Below the pieces are notes generated by a model. That model saw nothing but the letters and a program-made list of their open reading frames with translations, was not told the origin of the DNA and searched no databases. Both the position numbers and the translations under genes were made by a program. A stretch of DNA of 64,000 bases from Lagopus muta (taxonomy: Eukaryota; Chordata; Aves; Galliformes; Phasianidae). Below, piece by piece: positions 48,901-61,200 of the stretch. Location: contig NC_064437.1 of the NCBI RefSeq assembly GCF_023343835.1, positions 29,425,001-29,489,000 on the forward strand. The letters are read 5' to 3'. How positions within the stretch are numbered: the first letter of the stretch is position 1; each line of letters starts with the position of its first letter.

Positions 48901-51900
48901 ACTGTAGCGTGCTTTTGTTTTATAGGGTACAGAATGTGTATCTGCCACTTGCCTTGTCGTGTAGCAAAACCAAACTTCGTTGCAGATCAGGTAAAAGTGG
49001 TGAATCATAGAAGTGTTTCTTAGCCTATGCGATGGGGGAGATGGGTGATTTTGAGCAACTTCTACAGACTGTCCTTAATCTGAAAAGTATGACTTCTTTC
49101 CATTGCACTACGCCAGGTGTGCATCAGTCCAGAATAATGTCTTGATATAAGCCTGTGGGGAGCTGAATGTCACATCTGGCGTTTTGGTGAACAGCTGCCT
49201 ACATCTTGCAAGAGCAGCTCTCTGTGGGAGAGATGAAGAGTCATGGCAGCAAGCAGTGGGTGCTTCTCTGCTCTGTCCCTGTGTGCTGTGTCATGCAGCT
49301 GGATGGGCTGTGTTGCTGCAATAGGACAGTGTGCTGTGTGGGTCTGGTTATTTGCAGTCTCCAGGCTGCAGATTCACAGTGTTTTATGTGTAGTAGAGTT
49401 AAGACAGATGACTTCTTCATCAGCCTGTGTTTAGCGGGAGTCCAAATTGAACCACATTTATGTGTTCTGAAAGTACATTTTGTGTTATAGGCGTTTTCAA
49501 AGATGGGAGCACACTACCACTGTATCATCTGCTCAGCAACTATCACACGAAGAACTGATATGATAGGACATATTAATCGCCATGTCAATAAAGGAGAAAC
49601 TGAATCAAGATTTATTACAGGTAAATTCTGAAAAACATTTGATACTTTGCAGCGTGGGTTATCTATGATGACAGACATGAGAAAAATTCATAAACAGAAT
49701 TACTTAGGTTTACTAATGAGAATTCTGCTCTTAATTTTTCAGAATGTGTTTTTTCCTGAAAGATTTGGGAATGCTGTGATTTTTGTCTCTGTTAACCAGT
49801 TACTCTGTTTGTAGAGATGGATAACGTGCTCTTCACAAACAGATCAGTGCTGTAAATGCAGGTTTCTACCTTTCCAATACAATGGAGAACCTGGTGTCCT
49901 TAAAACAAAACCTGCACTGAGAATTTAATTCCTTCTCTTGGCTGTGTTTGTTATTAAATCAGTCTTCAGTAAATCTTTCTACAGCATACATGTGTGGTGG
50001 TGGTGGTTGTTTTTTACCAAATGGCATCAGCAGGAGTTTACAAATTGAGCTGCTCTATTATTCAGTCCTGGAGAGCTGTGATCGTGGTGTTACAAGTTCT
50101 TCGGATTTTAATTTTGTCTAACCTTCTCAAGAATTAGACTTTTTGTTTTTAAGCTTGGATAAAAATGAGACTGAAAGCATTCTAGGTAATTGGAATACCA
50201 GATGTCTCTAATTTAATTTCCTTTATTTTCACAGATTTTCTTTTATTTGCAGGAAGTACATTGTTTTGCTTTTGTGTAAAAACTAAGATTTTTTCATTAT
50301 GGCCCAGACAGTTCACTATTGAAACTTGTTCTTTTTGTTTGTTCATCTATTTTGTCTGTAGACATATGGATGTTTCTGTCTGTGTGCAGATGTATGGATG
50401 TTTCTGTCTGTAGATGTATAGATTTTACCTGGTTTTAGTAAGAGCAGGACGTGATGGTCACACTTAGTTTTGTTGTCAATCTGCAGTTTAGGAATAGCAG
50501 CTTAATGCCTGGTGTCAGTTTTTATGTCTGTGAAGTAGAAGTAGAACATGTTTCCATGGAAGCTTCATGACATGAGAAACTTCAGGCTTCTCTTGCCTGT
50601 TGCATCATATCTCTGTTTGATTCCCTTCAGAGCAGTTAGTAAAAATGTTGTACTTTTAAAATGCATGTGGATAGTTTTCCTGCTGGGTAGATGAGAAGCT
50701 CTTGGAGGACGTTTGGTGCTTAGGAGACACCAGCAAATGCTGAGGGCTATGAACATGGAGCAGCATGGCAGAGCAGCTCAGATGTGCTGCCTGCCTGCGT
50801 GCTTGAAGCACCGTGAGATGGACAGGCTGTGCACTGAGAGAGGTCTCTGGCTGAAAGCTTCCACGTTTTTCCTGGTTATCTCTGGGTAAATTTTGCTGCT
50901 GTTAGACTGGGGAATAACTGCTCAGAGGAGTGACAGTGTTACAGCTGTTAAATGAAGAACACCTGTTTTGCCACAGTCTGTACAAAACTTAAACACTGAA
51001 ATTGTCAATCAGTTTCATGAAGCTTTTTGAAAACTCTTTAAAAGAGATTGGATCAAGGAACTGAATGGTTCACATTCGTGGCCGTATTAAAAGTGTTTTA
51101 GTTACCTAGCAAATACTACTAGTACATACAGAACAAATGTGATAAGCCTCAGGCTCTGGGCTTACTTTCTAAAATCTAGGTGGATATAGAAGAACTGAAG
51201 TAAGAAACAATTCCTGTATTTTATGGCAAGAAAATCATGGTAGAGCTTGAGCCTTGTCTGCTGCTTTCCAGACTGTAAGATATCTTATTTTTTCCTTCCT
51301 TCCTTCTTGTGACTAACTGGTCCATGTGTGCCAGCTGGATGATTGCACTGTTTGTTACCTGGGAGCAAAAACTCAATGTCATGTATCAAATATCGTAATC
51401 TGAATTTCCGTCTCACTTTTTCCTTGCTCTGCAATTATTTTTTCAGCTCCTGCTCCCAAGTCATCTTGTGAAGTGCTGAAAGAGGCAGACACAGATGTGC
51501 AGGTTCTTCCCAACTATTTCACACCTCAAAAAACAGACTCCTATTTTAATCCCAAAATGAAGCTCAACAGGTGAGAGAACTGGGAGTGGGAAGATAGGAA
51601 TGAGGGTAGGTGACTTTGCAGAGTGAAATGTCGATGAGTTATGAAGAATATACTCTGTGGGTGCTTGATTTGGAGGAGAAATAGCTTTTGTGAGTAACAA
51701 GAAATTTTCTGGAATAAGAATTCCCTTTAGATGCGCTTTTAACTTGTCTGCTAGGATAATTTCTGTTAATTTTGGAAAGTTCTCCATCAGTAAGCTCTTG
51801 ACAAATACTGTTAAAATGCAGAAATGCTATTTCAGAAGTCTTGTTATTTCTAAAGTGTCTAAGACTTTGCAAAAAATATATGCAAAAGAGCAGGATTTTA

Positions 51901-52031
51901 AAAGAAGAGCAGGCTTGAAAACTGATTTCCATGTGTACACGTGAGATCTTTTTCTGTGAATTCCCACCGCTGCTCACTGATCATTCTTCTTTAACTGAAG
52001 GGCAGTGTACCTAGGCCTTCTTTATTTAGGG

Positions 52032-52076
<45 letters not shown>

Positions 52077-55000
52077 CTTGGATGTCAAATTCTCACAGGT
52101 TTCTTCCTGTATTTGCTCTAGAAAAGATGAAGGAAGGAAAGCCTTTTTTAGGAAAATCGTAAATGATTTGTGTCTCACAAGTAAAATATGCAAGCATTAC
52201 CACCAAGGCAGTGGGCTGGACTTCACCCTGGCTGACCCCTTGTCTCACTGCTGTAAATGTCCCAGCTTCCAGGCTTAAAGTTAGTTCAGATACATTTATG
52301 AAAACTGAGATGTGCTTCTGAAGGAAGCCAGCTAAGCCAGCTAAGTTTGTGGTCAATACCTCATTTCCTTTCAAATACAGAGCAATTAATAGGGCAACCT
52401 CAGATCGCGCTGGGAAAGGAGGAAAAACTCTACTTGAGATACCTGGAAATTGACTCAGGATCTTACCTTAGTGACACAGCCAAGCAGAAAATTTCTAAAT
52501 TGAATGTGAAACACCATGGTATCCATTAAGGAGGTTAAAAGTAAACCTAACTACTGAAATTAATCTTTCAGTGTTAGCTAAGGTTTCTGATTTACAATTC
52601 TTTTGTTCAGAAGGTGATCTGCCTTCATTGTTCTGGGAAGGTACTCAAGGGAAACAGGTAAGAGGAAGAAAAAATTTTATCACCTTCTAATGGCTTTTTA
52701 CATTTTTTAAATTTTCCAGGCAACTGATATTCTGTGCACTGGCTGTTTTAGCTGAGGAACGTAAACCAATAGAATGTTTGGATGCATTTGGTGCTACTGG
52801 TAAAATCAAGCTCTTTATCTTCAGTTAACATCCAATAGTATGAAACTGCAGAAATGAGTAGTAACAATCTTGTCATGTTGTGTTTGAGTATGCTGTTTTC
52901 TTGCTTAGGCAGGCAGTCATTGGCTTACATACAACCTTCAAGAGCTTAGATTAGGTCCTTTGAAAAAGATTGCAAATAATATTAAATTGAAGTTGAGTGG
53001 TGTGCTTGAAAACAGTTGTCTTAATGTTCATGAAATTCTGTCTTCAGAAGTGTGCAATCAAGATCTTGAGTCTTCTGAGCCTTGGTGGCTGTAAAACCAA
53101 CCTTTGGTTAAACAGTGGTAGTGTATCCAGGTTTCTCTACCGAATCCTCTCTGATTGATAACAAATTCTGAACTTGAACTAACTGTAAAGTTGTTCTGCT
53201 GGAGTCCACTGGCATTCTGGAACAAAAATGAAAAACTCTGAGCTGCTGCACTACTGCACTATGATCACTCTGCTTTTATAAACCTAAATTTACAGATGAG
53301 AACAACAGTAGCCACTCAGCATTTTGCATAAACTTAGTCACTGTTCCGAACCAGGTGAAATTTCAGAGCTGCAGCCCCTCCTGTGTTTCTACAGGATAAT
53401 CCTGTAGTTGGCTGAAAGTCAGCAAGAATATTTGCGAGTTGCATTTTGCTGTATTGGAGCTCTGAGCAAGCCAAGGGTCTTCAGCACAGTTTTTAACTCC
53501 ATCACTTGTATTTTGGTCTGTAACTCCCAATTCTTGTATAAGAAGGTGACAGACTGCTTTTCATCCTCTCGCAAACTTCAGTGTGACTGTAGTGGTGCAG
53601 AGGGTCACCAAGATAATTGTTGCAGGAGCACACCAAAGCTTTGCAGCATGCTGTTGTGTTATAAGCATTTAAAGGGACGTGGGTTTGTTTTGAGTTAGGT
53701 GAACCAGAAGCCAGCTCCCTTGTTCCGTCATGGAGTTACGTTTCTATCTTTCCATAGGTATAATGGGATTACAGTGGGCAAAACATCTCCGAAGTTCTGT
53801 CAAAGTTACAATTAATGATTGCAATGAGAATTCTGTGACAATGATTCAGGAAAACTGCCATTTAAACAAAATGAAGGTGAAAGTGAGCGCTAAGGAAGAA
53901 GACAATTACGAAGCTCTAGAAGATGGAGAAGAAAATACTGATACCATTGAGGTGACAAAAATGGACGCCAATGTTATAATGCATTTGAGATCATTTGATT
54001 TTATGTAAGTATTAGATACTTCTCTTAATAAGTCCTCTGTTTTGATCTTGATACTCCTTGTCCTACTTCATGCCCCAGCGTAAATTGGAATTAAAGAAGC
54101 AACCAACATGCAGTTGCAAGACACATGAAAACTGAAAATTAAAAATTATTTTTAATATTTTAGAAATTGTTGGAAAAATATTAAAGACTTTTGACATCCA
54201 GAATGAAATATGAATGTGCATGAACATTTTAAGCTGAACATTTTTTGGTACAATATCATTGCCTATGTGATAAAGAGAAATGTGCACAGTGAAAACTAGG
54301 TTTCATTCTGTGACATTAAGGTCTTTTGGGAAGCATTATCATAGGCTCATGGGATGGTTTGAATGGAAGGAGCCTTGAAGCCCACCCAGTTCCAGCACTG
54401 TGCTGTGGTGAGGGAACTTCCCACCAGATCAGACCTCCTAAGGTCCATCCAGCTTGGCCTAGAGCAGCTCCAGGGGTGAGGCATCTTCTGTGCTCAGCCT
54501 GCATCAGGGCTTCACAATCTCATTGAGAAATGTCTTTCTTATGTCTAAGGTCTGCTTCCTTTATTTGATCTGAAAAGTTTTTTTTAAGTTATCCCATGTC
54601 ACAGAATCGCAGAATTGTGATCAATAACTCATACCTTGGGTTGGAAGGAATCTCCAGAGATCGAGTCCAGTACATTCCTTGATTAGGAGTCTCTCTCCTC
54701 AAATTTGTCAGGTTTTTGTTTGTTTTGTTTTTTTCTTTCCTTAGAGCATCTAATGGACTTTAAATGCATGCATTTCCATGCTACTGTACAGGCCTGAATT
54801 CTTATTGCATGACTTGATTTCCTGTAATGCATTTTGCAGCACATTTGTTTTCAGTGGAGGTGAGATTGAAAACCCTACAGACATCAAAATAAGTGCTTGG
54901 ATGTTTTTGTACTGTTCAGCCTCCAGATCTGAGCTAATTAAGCAGCAGGTATTCAGGCTGATGGTTAGCTACTTAGTACATAAACTGGTGTGCATGCTTA

Positions 55001-55257
55001 ATAAATAAATAAATATATATATAATATATATATATTTTTTTATATATATATATTTTATATATATTTTTATATATATATATATATTTTATATATATTTTTA
55101 TATATATATATATATTTTATATATATTTTTATATATATATATATATTTTATATATATTTTTATATATATATATTTTATATATATTTTTATATATATATAT
55201 TTTATATATATTTATATATATATATTTTATATATATTTTTATATATATTTTTATATA

Positions 55258-55298
<41 letters not shown>

Positions 55299-58200
55299 CC
55301 AAACTGCTAGAAACATTTCATATATATATATATAAAATGTTTCTAGCAGTTTGTTTTTTTTTTTTTTTTTAAGGGCAAAGGTAATTGTCAGGCCAATATT
55401 CTTGTCACTTGAGCTAATCAAGGAATCAGGATGCAAAAAAAAAAACCACACTTTCTGACCTTGTAGTGCTGTGTATTTTCCAGCACGTTCAAGTGCTGGC
55501 TCTTGTAATTTTGGCACTGAATCCTACAGTGTTGTGGAGTAATTCAAGGGAGTTGATTTTTGTTTTTAAAAGGAAGGATAAATGGTTAATGCAGAGTGCA
55601 ACCTGCTTTCTTTTTAGACATTTGGACCCATTTGGAACTTCTGTGAATTACCTGGATTCTGCCTTCAGAAACGTGAGGAATCTTGGAATTGTGTCGCTGA
55701 CATCCACAGACATCAGTTCTCTGTATGCAAAGGCTCAACACGTCACCCTGCGTCACTATGGATGTAACATTGTGCGAACAGAGTACTACAAGGAGCTGGC
55801 AGCCAGGACAGTCATTGCTGCTGTGGCAAGGTATTGCTAGAACAGATCAGCTCAGAGCAAATTATTTTGATGCAGAATTTCAAACTCCCACTGTAGGTTA
55901 CGCATGCTGAATTTCCAGAATTCTTGGACTCTACAAGCCAGACTTCTTGATACAGAATCTATGCTTCGTATTTTATCTCTGCCACTATGTAAACTTAACT
56001 AATGTACTTTACATTAGTTAACTTCACATAGTACATTTTAAACTAAAGGCTCAGGAAAGATGGAAGTACATAAATAGGGTAGGGGTTTGGGATGTTGAAA
56101 GGGTGGTGGGTTTTGGTTTTGGTGGGGGGTGTTATCCTAGACTAGAGAATGACTAGCTGGACTTTGAGATCCGTGAGTTTGTTGGTTCTTTTCGCAACTT
56201 TGTTGCCATTTCAGTACTGCACACAGCTTTATGAATATTAACTAAAACACTTCGGTGGCTTCTAGCTAAGAATTCCAGGGTTGTGGGTTTTTGTTTTTTT
56301 TTTTTTGTTTTTTTTTTTTTTAAATGATAACTAGTGTTAAGGGAAACTGGTGTCCACTTTGGAATGGGCCACCTGCTACCCCCTGGAGCCTGGGTTGGTC
56401 CTGCCTGCTCTAGATATTTCTAATAACTTTGGCCGGTTAAACAAATGAGGACTGAAAATCTAGTCTCTAATTAAGGAAGAAAAGGACTGGCCAAACTGCT
56501 TGGGAAGAAAAAAAGAAGAAAATACATGCAGAGGTCTTTGGAATGGCAGAGCTAAAAAACTGATGGGAATGCATTTAGACTTTAATTTTTTCGTCTCCCT
56601 TCCTGTGGTAGGTTGCAGAACATTCTTAAACATCCGATTAAACAACCTTACTTTGAAACTATGTTATGAACTGAGATTTGGAGAGGGGGATGAGGTTGAA
56701 CTTCTTAGCTGTTCAGATGAAGTTTGATCAGTTCTGGTTTATGAGTTCCAACTCTCTGAAAATTTTCTTCTTAACAGTGCTCATCTGCTCAGGAACTGCT
56801 GCCTTGTCTTCCTGCAGTCCTTATTTAATTAGTGTTTGATGGTTTACCATTGTGTGTGTCATTCTAAATCTCAGTTTTCTTGGCTTCTAATCCAGTTTGT
56901 TCAGATTTTTAGTTACGTTATCCTGGCAGTAGGTGGGTATTGGGATAGAAGGATGATGGAAGAACAGACCAGTATTTGTTAGTTAATGAAAACTGGAGTG
57001 TGACGTTCTCAGCGCTATGGGAAGTAGACTACACTAAGCGTTTAAGAAGTGACTCTCTCCAGATTGCTTTCCTAAAGTTTCAGTGTCAGTTTCTAGAAAG
57101 CAGGTGAGCTCAGAAGTCTTTCAGGAGCTTTGGGTGTCTGTAGAAATGTTACTCTACTACATTCAGCATCATTTGGTGTGTTTGTTTTTCCTCTGTAGAT
57201 CTGCAGCTCGCTGTAATAAAGGCATTGAAGTCTTGCTTGCAGTAGCCCTAGAACACTTTGTTCTTGTAGTTGTCAGAGTTTTAAGGGGACCATCTCCTGC
57301 AGATGATTCAGTGAAGAAAGTAAGATATCTCATCCACTGTCAGTGGTGTGAGGAGAGAATTTTTCAGAAAGAAGGCAATATGGTAGAAGGTAAGTGAGTA
57401 TTTCTTGTCACTTTCTTGAGCGTATGATTTCCTTTGTGGGTTTTGATTTGTTTTTTTTCCTTCTGTTTGTTAAGGTCTTGTTTATGTTTACATCTCCTTA
57501 AGTATTATTTCTATTTAATGTAAAGATGCATACAGTGTATGAAGCTACTTCTAATACAAGCTGTCTGTTTTATGGTAGCTGCTTAGATTGGTTATGTTCA
57601 TGAATTTTGCTGTAAATGTTTTGGATTTACTGCTAGACAGCACGCACTCAGGCTCACTGTAGCTGCTGAGGGATGACTGATATGCTGTTCAGTCCAGCCT
57701 TCTGGTGAAGGGCTTGAGGAGCTGGCTGCCATTCTGCTCCCTCCATGCAGGAGCGGCTTGATGGATTTAGTATCAGATTGCTTTCTGCAGAGTATCGTGT
57801 TCAGTTACCTGAAAGTCCAACAAAATCAATAGTATCACTTTCCCTCAGATGAGGGTATGTTTTGCCTGCTTGGGCCTTATCTGTAAATGCCAGATGGAAG
57901 TAATTTTAGTAGGTGTGGTAAAAAAAGGTTCACAGCATCCCTTCAGTTCATCTAACACTTGGGAATAAATGGAGGCAGCCTTTCTGTCAAAAGCTGAGCT
58001 TGAGCTTGTGAGCTGTCTCTGTACAAAATTCAAGCTGGAGGGTGGACTAGCCAGGTAATAATTGAAATGGATGTAAAAGGAAAAACCTAATTTATTTCAA
58101 AGTTGCATGTTCCTGGATGTTTTGCTGTTTAGCTAGTGGTGTCTTTGAACACCCTGCTTCAAGTCAGGTGCAAGAGTGTGCAGTGATTTTTTCATTAAAG

Positions 58201-61200
58201 AGATTCAGTCCTGTTTTTATAGACATAAGTGAGTAACTGATAAGTGCAGTGTTATGGTGGAGATCTTAATAAATGAGTGGTTTATTTGATACTCTACCTG
58301 CAAGCAGTCTCACTTACATTCTAGAGATCTTGTAGGCAAGGTGTATTTTATGTATGTGACTGACAGATGTTCACATTTTTGTTATTGATGTTTACTGCTA
58401 GCCTGGGCAGCTGCACATATAACTGTAGGAAAACGAGTAATTTCCTCATCACTTGAAATCTGCTAAGAAATGGAGCAGGTTAGGTAGTCATTTTTACAGC
58501 ATCATTTTAACAATGATTACAGCTCAAAATCGTCACTCACTGAACTTTCTTAAGCACTGCCGCAGTGTTTGACAGAAGTGAGAGTGCTGTTGCACTTGTA
58601 CTGTTGTTTACCCTTCTAATTACTTCAGTAAACTTACTTCATGTCTGTATCATCTCAGTAAACACTGATAACTTCCAAATTCACTGAAATCCTGTTTTCC
58701 TGTTGCAGAAAATCCTTATCAGCAGCTGCCTTGTGATTGTCATGGCAGTATGCCTGGGAGGACAGCAGTAGTTCTTGGTCCTCTCTGGTAAGTTCAGAGA
58801 ACAGCATGGAATTGCAGGGTAACTGGGGCTGGGAGGACCTGCAGAGGTCGACTGCTCAGTCACTGCATAGAAATGCAGGTCTGCTGGATCATCCGTCGCT
58901 GTAAAATGAAACTGGCAGTCAGGAGTAATTTAGGAAACAGTTGACTGATTCTGTTCTCTGAATTTAGGAAGGTGTTCAGGTTTTTGTTTTGTTCATAGCG
59001 TTCAAACCAGTAAATAAATAACAAATTCACTTTAAACTTTACGTTTAGTGAAGCTATTTTAGTATGTCCTGCACTGAAGAACCTGGCTCTGTGTTCCTCT
59101 GATTGCTAACGTCATGAAGTTGTTTATTACTGGATACTTACAGAGTGTATATAATAAATCCTAACACGTGCTGATGGAAGTACACTACTTGATGATTTTT
59201 AAATTGCCTCTTATGAAAAACAAAAATAAATTCTTTAAGTCTTCTAGTGGTTTCAAAGCAGCATTAAAAGCAGTAGCTTTCTTCCTGATAAAAGTGGGAC
59301 TGAAAGACTTTCTCTACCTAGTACAGAAAGTCAGTAGTAGGAATAATAGTCCTGAGATCTTTGTTTTTTGTGCAAGATCAATGCTGCTGTCCTTGGAAAC
59401 CAAGCCACTCTATACTGCTATGTTAGGCAGCAGTACAGTGCAGCTCCTTGGTGTAATCTAACTGCAAATCACTCTGAGTGATTTTTTTCAAGGGAACTTT
59501 TTTTGCTTTCATTAGTAAAGTCTTCTCACTTCTCCTACATTTCCTAGGTCAGGAGCTCTCTTTAATACTGGGTTCCTCAGAAGAATGCTGTTTGAAGCTG
59601 TCCAGTATGGCTTAGATGATGTTCAGCCACTTCTGAAAACAGTGGTCTGTGAAGCTGAGTGTACAACTTCCAAGAATTTTTCTACCCATAGTCCTTCTGA
59701 TGAGAACAAACAAGGTAAGAAAAAAACTGTGACCTCTTCATGAAGAGACTGGCTTGGTGGTTTTGGAGAGATTGCTCTTGGGTAACATAATGCTAACAGC
59801 AGAGTATGTGCCACAAGGTCAAGGAAATAACTTACTTAGAAGTGTGAGGCTTGGTTTGCTGCAAAAAAAGTAGGATCTGTCGAAGGCAGAATGCTGGATT
59901 TATACCTATGTAACCACTATGGGAGATCCTGAAACAGATAAGCATAACATGGGCAGGCTGACCACTGTGAAATGCAGCATGTTCCCTGAAGGAGCTGGAG
60001 GTGGTGCGTGTCTCTCAGTTCTCTCTTGTATTCTGCTCCTCACCACTGAGGACTGCGGTTGCTGCTCTGTATTCTCTGCTGGAATAGTAAATCATTCCAC
60101 CAAAAGGAACAACTTTCTGCACTTGCATGCTCTTTTACCATTAAACAAAGTTACGTTTTTAGTATTTCCTCTAAATTCAATTACTGAGCTGGTAAGCAGA
60201 TGAACTATGTGCATGCCTCTCACTATACTTTTGACCTCAGGCTGGGAGCTGATGGTGGGTTTTTCTGTTGAACGCGGGCATTTTGCCATTCCATTGTTTT
60301 ACAGCAGACTTAATTTTGACCTTTAATTATGTTCTAGAAGAGTGTGGCGTATATATTAAAACACCAGATATGCTGGCAGAGTCTGATGTGGTGCCTGGTA
60401 AGTTGATTGGTTTTGTTCAACCTCAGCAACTTCAGAGTATGATTTTATACTTGAAGTGATGGCCAAGCCAAACGAGTATTCAGCTGTAACTTCTTTGTAT
60501 TTCATCATACTTGAGTAAGAATTATTTTCCCATTGCATAATTATTTTACTTCATCTAGAGTGATGTTTGTCATGTTTCCTGGTAAAAGCACGATGCTAAT
60601 TACTTAATTAAGCATGAATACATCCATAAAGGCGTGGTTGCTGTGTGGGTTTTCTGTATGTACTATCTTTGGCTTTGCTGGCTTTTTTTTTTTTTTTTTT
60701 TTTTAGTGGACTTAGTGAATATTCATAGGTTTCACTGGCCTTTTTTGTGATTCAGGAAAAAGAAAAAATAATGAAGTGATGCGAAATGCGACCAAACGAC
60801 AAAAAACTGACAACAGTGCGGAGCACCCTGCATTTTACTACAATATCCACAGACACAGTATTAAAGGAATGAACATGCCCAAGTAAGGCTTATATCTACA
60901 TTCCAGTCTTACAGTGCTATGATGACTAACATATAATTTGTACTGAACCAGCCTCGCCACTGTTAATGCCTTCTTACATGGCTTTTTCAGGTTAAATAAG
61001 TTCTTAAACTACCTCTCTGAAGCTGGATACAGAGTCAGCAGAACCCACTTTGATCCTATGGGCGTTCGCACCAACGCTCCCTTGGCACAGTTCAAGACTG
61101 TTCTCATGAAGCACAGCACTCCCACGTATGCTGGGGGGCAAACAGAAGGCCCTCTCCAACTGACAGAAGATGTCCAGGTGGGAGACCAGCTTCAAGCTGC

